From contig NC_016791.1 of assembly GCF_000244875.1 (NCBI RefSeq), positions 4,097,001 through 4,161,000 of the forward strand: a DNA stretch of 64,000 bases. The letters run 5' to 3'. The notes under the pieces are model-generated. The model saw only the letters and a list, made by a program, of their open reading frames with translations. It made no database searches and had not been told where the DNA came from. Of this stretch, positions 63,616-64,000 are shown piece after piece (position 1 is the stretch's first letter; the number at the start of each line of letters is the position of its first letter). Origin of the DNA: Clostridium sp. BNL1100 (GTDB lineage Bacteria > Bacillota > Clostridia > Acetivibrionales > DSM-1351). The translations under genes were made by a program, and so were the position numbers.

Positions 63616-64000
63616 ATGAATTATTCATTTATTATCAGAAAAGCTACTATAGAAGATGCCCCTGCTATTGCAACTATTATACAGGAAGCTTTTAAGAAAT
63701 ATATGCAGGATGCAGGTTTATCTGTAATGATGGATGCTTTGACAGAAAGTATCGATACTATAGAAGCCGATATTGCTGAAAAAGAAGTTTACATAGCCCT
63801 TATTGACAATAATCCGGTAGGTACTATCAGGATTAAGATATTGCCGGATAAATCAGCGTATATAAGCCGTTTTGGAGTCATGCTTGATTACCACAATATA
63901 GGTATTGGAAAATCCCTTATGAACCTTGCAGATAAGATTTTAAAACATCATGGGGTAAAAAAGGTAAGCCTCCATACTGCCTCAAAATACCGTGACCTTA
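63616..64000 (+). CDS. GNAT-family N-acetyltransferase, cut by the window end
   Basis: The first 128 residues are visible and the frame is open to the window edge. GNAT features include an N-terminal IIRKATIEDAPAIATII, beta4-like VGTIRIKIL and the acetyl-CoA loop region YHNIGIGKSLMNLA (QxxGxG/A-like). It begins 21 bp after argF with GAGGGA upstream, so it is in the arginine operon. Because no argJ or argA is seen in the window, an N-acetylglutamate synthase role is possible but unproven; protein or small-molecule acetylation are alternatives. Confidence 0.8.
   Translation, partial: MNYSFIIRKATIEDAPAIATIIQEAFKKYMQDAGLSVMMDALTESIDTIEADIAEKEVYIALIDNNPVGTIRIKILPDKSAYISRFGVMLDYHNIGIGKSLMNLADKILKHHGVKKVSLHTASKYRDL

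Overview
The window reads as a chromosomal segment of a low-GC, endospore-forming, anaerobic Firmicute of the clostridial cluster III type (Ruminiclostridium/Clostridium-like). Support comes from A+T-rich intergenic DNA, strong AGGAGG ribosome sites, Rex, a hybrid-cluster protein, an alpha/beta-type small acid-soluble spore protein, a CwlD-like amidase, sigma-K-like promoters, a CsaB-type S-layer enzyme and an orphan UgpC/MsmX-type sugar ATPase. The genus is an inference from gene content; no rRNA is present.

Layout. 1-14.3 kb is mostly housekeeping: the 3' part of a class A penicillin-binding protein, proB, a PAP2 phosphatase, a mutarotase-like protein, an EF-G paralogue, the aroF-tyrA pair, rex, a glycosyltransferase/CsaB fusion and an ABC-F protein. 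14.4-20.1 kb holds a duplicated two-gene module: a ketosynthase-III-like enzyme divergent from a six-helix membrane chemoreceptor-like protein, twice in a row. 20.1-24.9 kb carries a CwlD-like amidase, a possible MITE, a HEAT-like/membrane gene pair, a secreted GH18-LRR protein and a YlbF-like protein. 24.9-27.5 kb is a probable spore-coat locus: three paralogous LSm-like proteins split by Gly/Cys-rich inserts, a Gly/Tyr-rich protein and a small unknown protein. Four of these genes lie behind near-identical AC-N17-CATAnnnT(A/G) elements. 27.6-29.7 kb has hemerythrin, PadR/DUF2812 and DinB-like genes.

29.8-38.9 kb is an orphan biosynthetic cluster: carrier protein, stand-alone adenylation protein, B12-type radical SAM enzyme, two ABC-2 permeases, an ABC ATPase and two divergent BtrH/C39-like proteins, one on each side of a divergent promoter region. 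It is followed by hcp, a five-gene tRNA operon (Val-Asp-Phe-Gly-Cys), hslO, a cold-shock gene, a methyltransferase, a 55-residue SASP gene, and the envelope set ctpA, M23 peptidase, ftsX and ftsE. A CdaR-type regulator and an MFS transporter follow.

51.0-53.4 kb is an accessory four-gene operon: an effector-binding-like protein, two DUF2589-like proteins and a GIY-YIG-like protein split by a frameshift in a G7 tract. After ugpC, 54.8-64.0 kb carries arginine biosynthesis genes in two units (argC-argB and argD-carA-carB-argF-GNAT). Each unit starts with a -35/-10 promoter at 17-bp spacing overlapped by an ARG-box-like palindrome.

The strongest candidates for undescribed biology are the carrier-protein/radical-SAM/BtrH-like cluster, the duplicated KAS-III-like/receptor modules, and the DUF2589/GIY-YIG operon. 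All coordinates, motifs and similarity statements come from reading the sequence; no database search was run.
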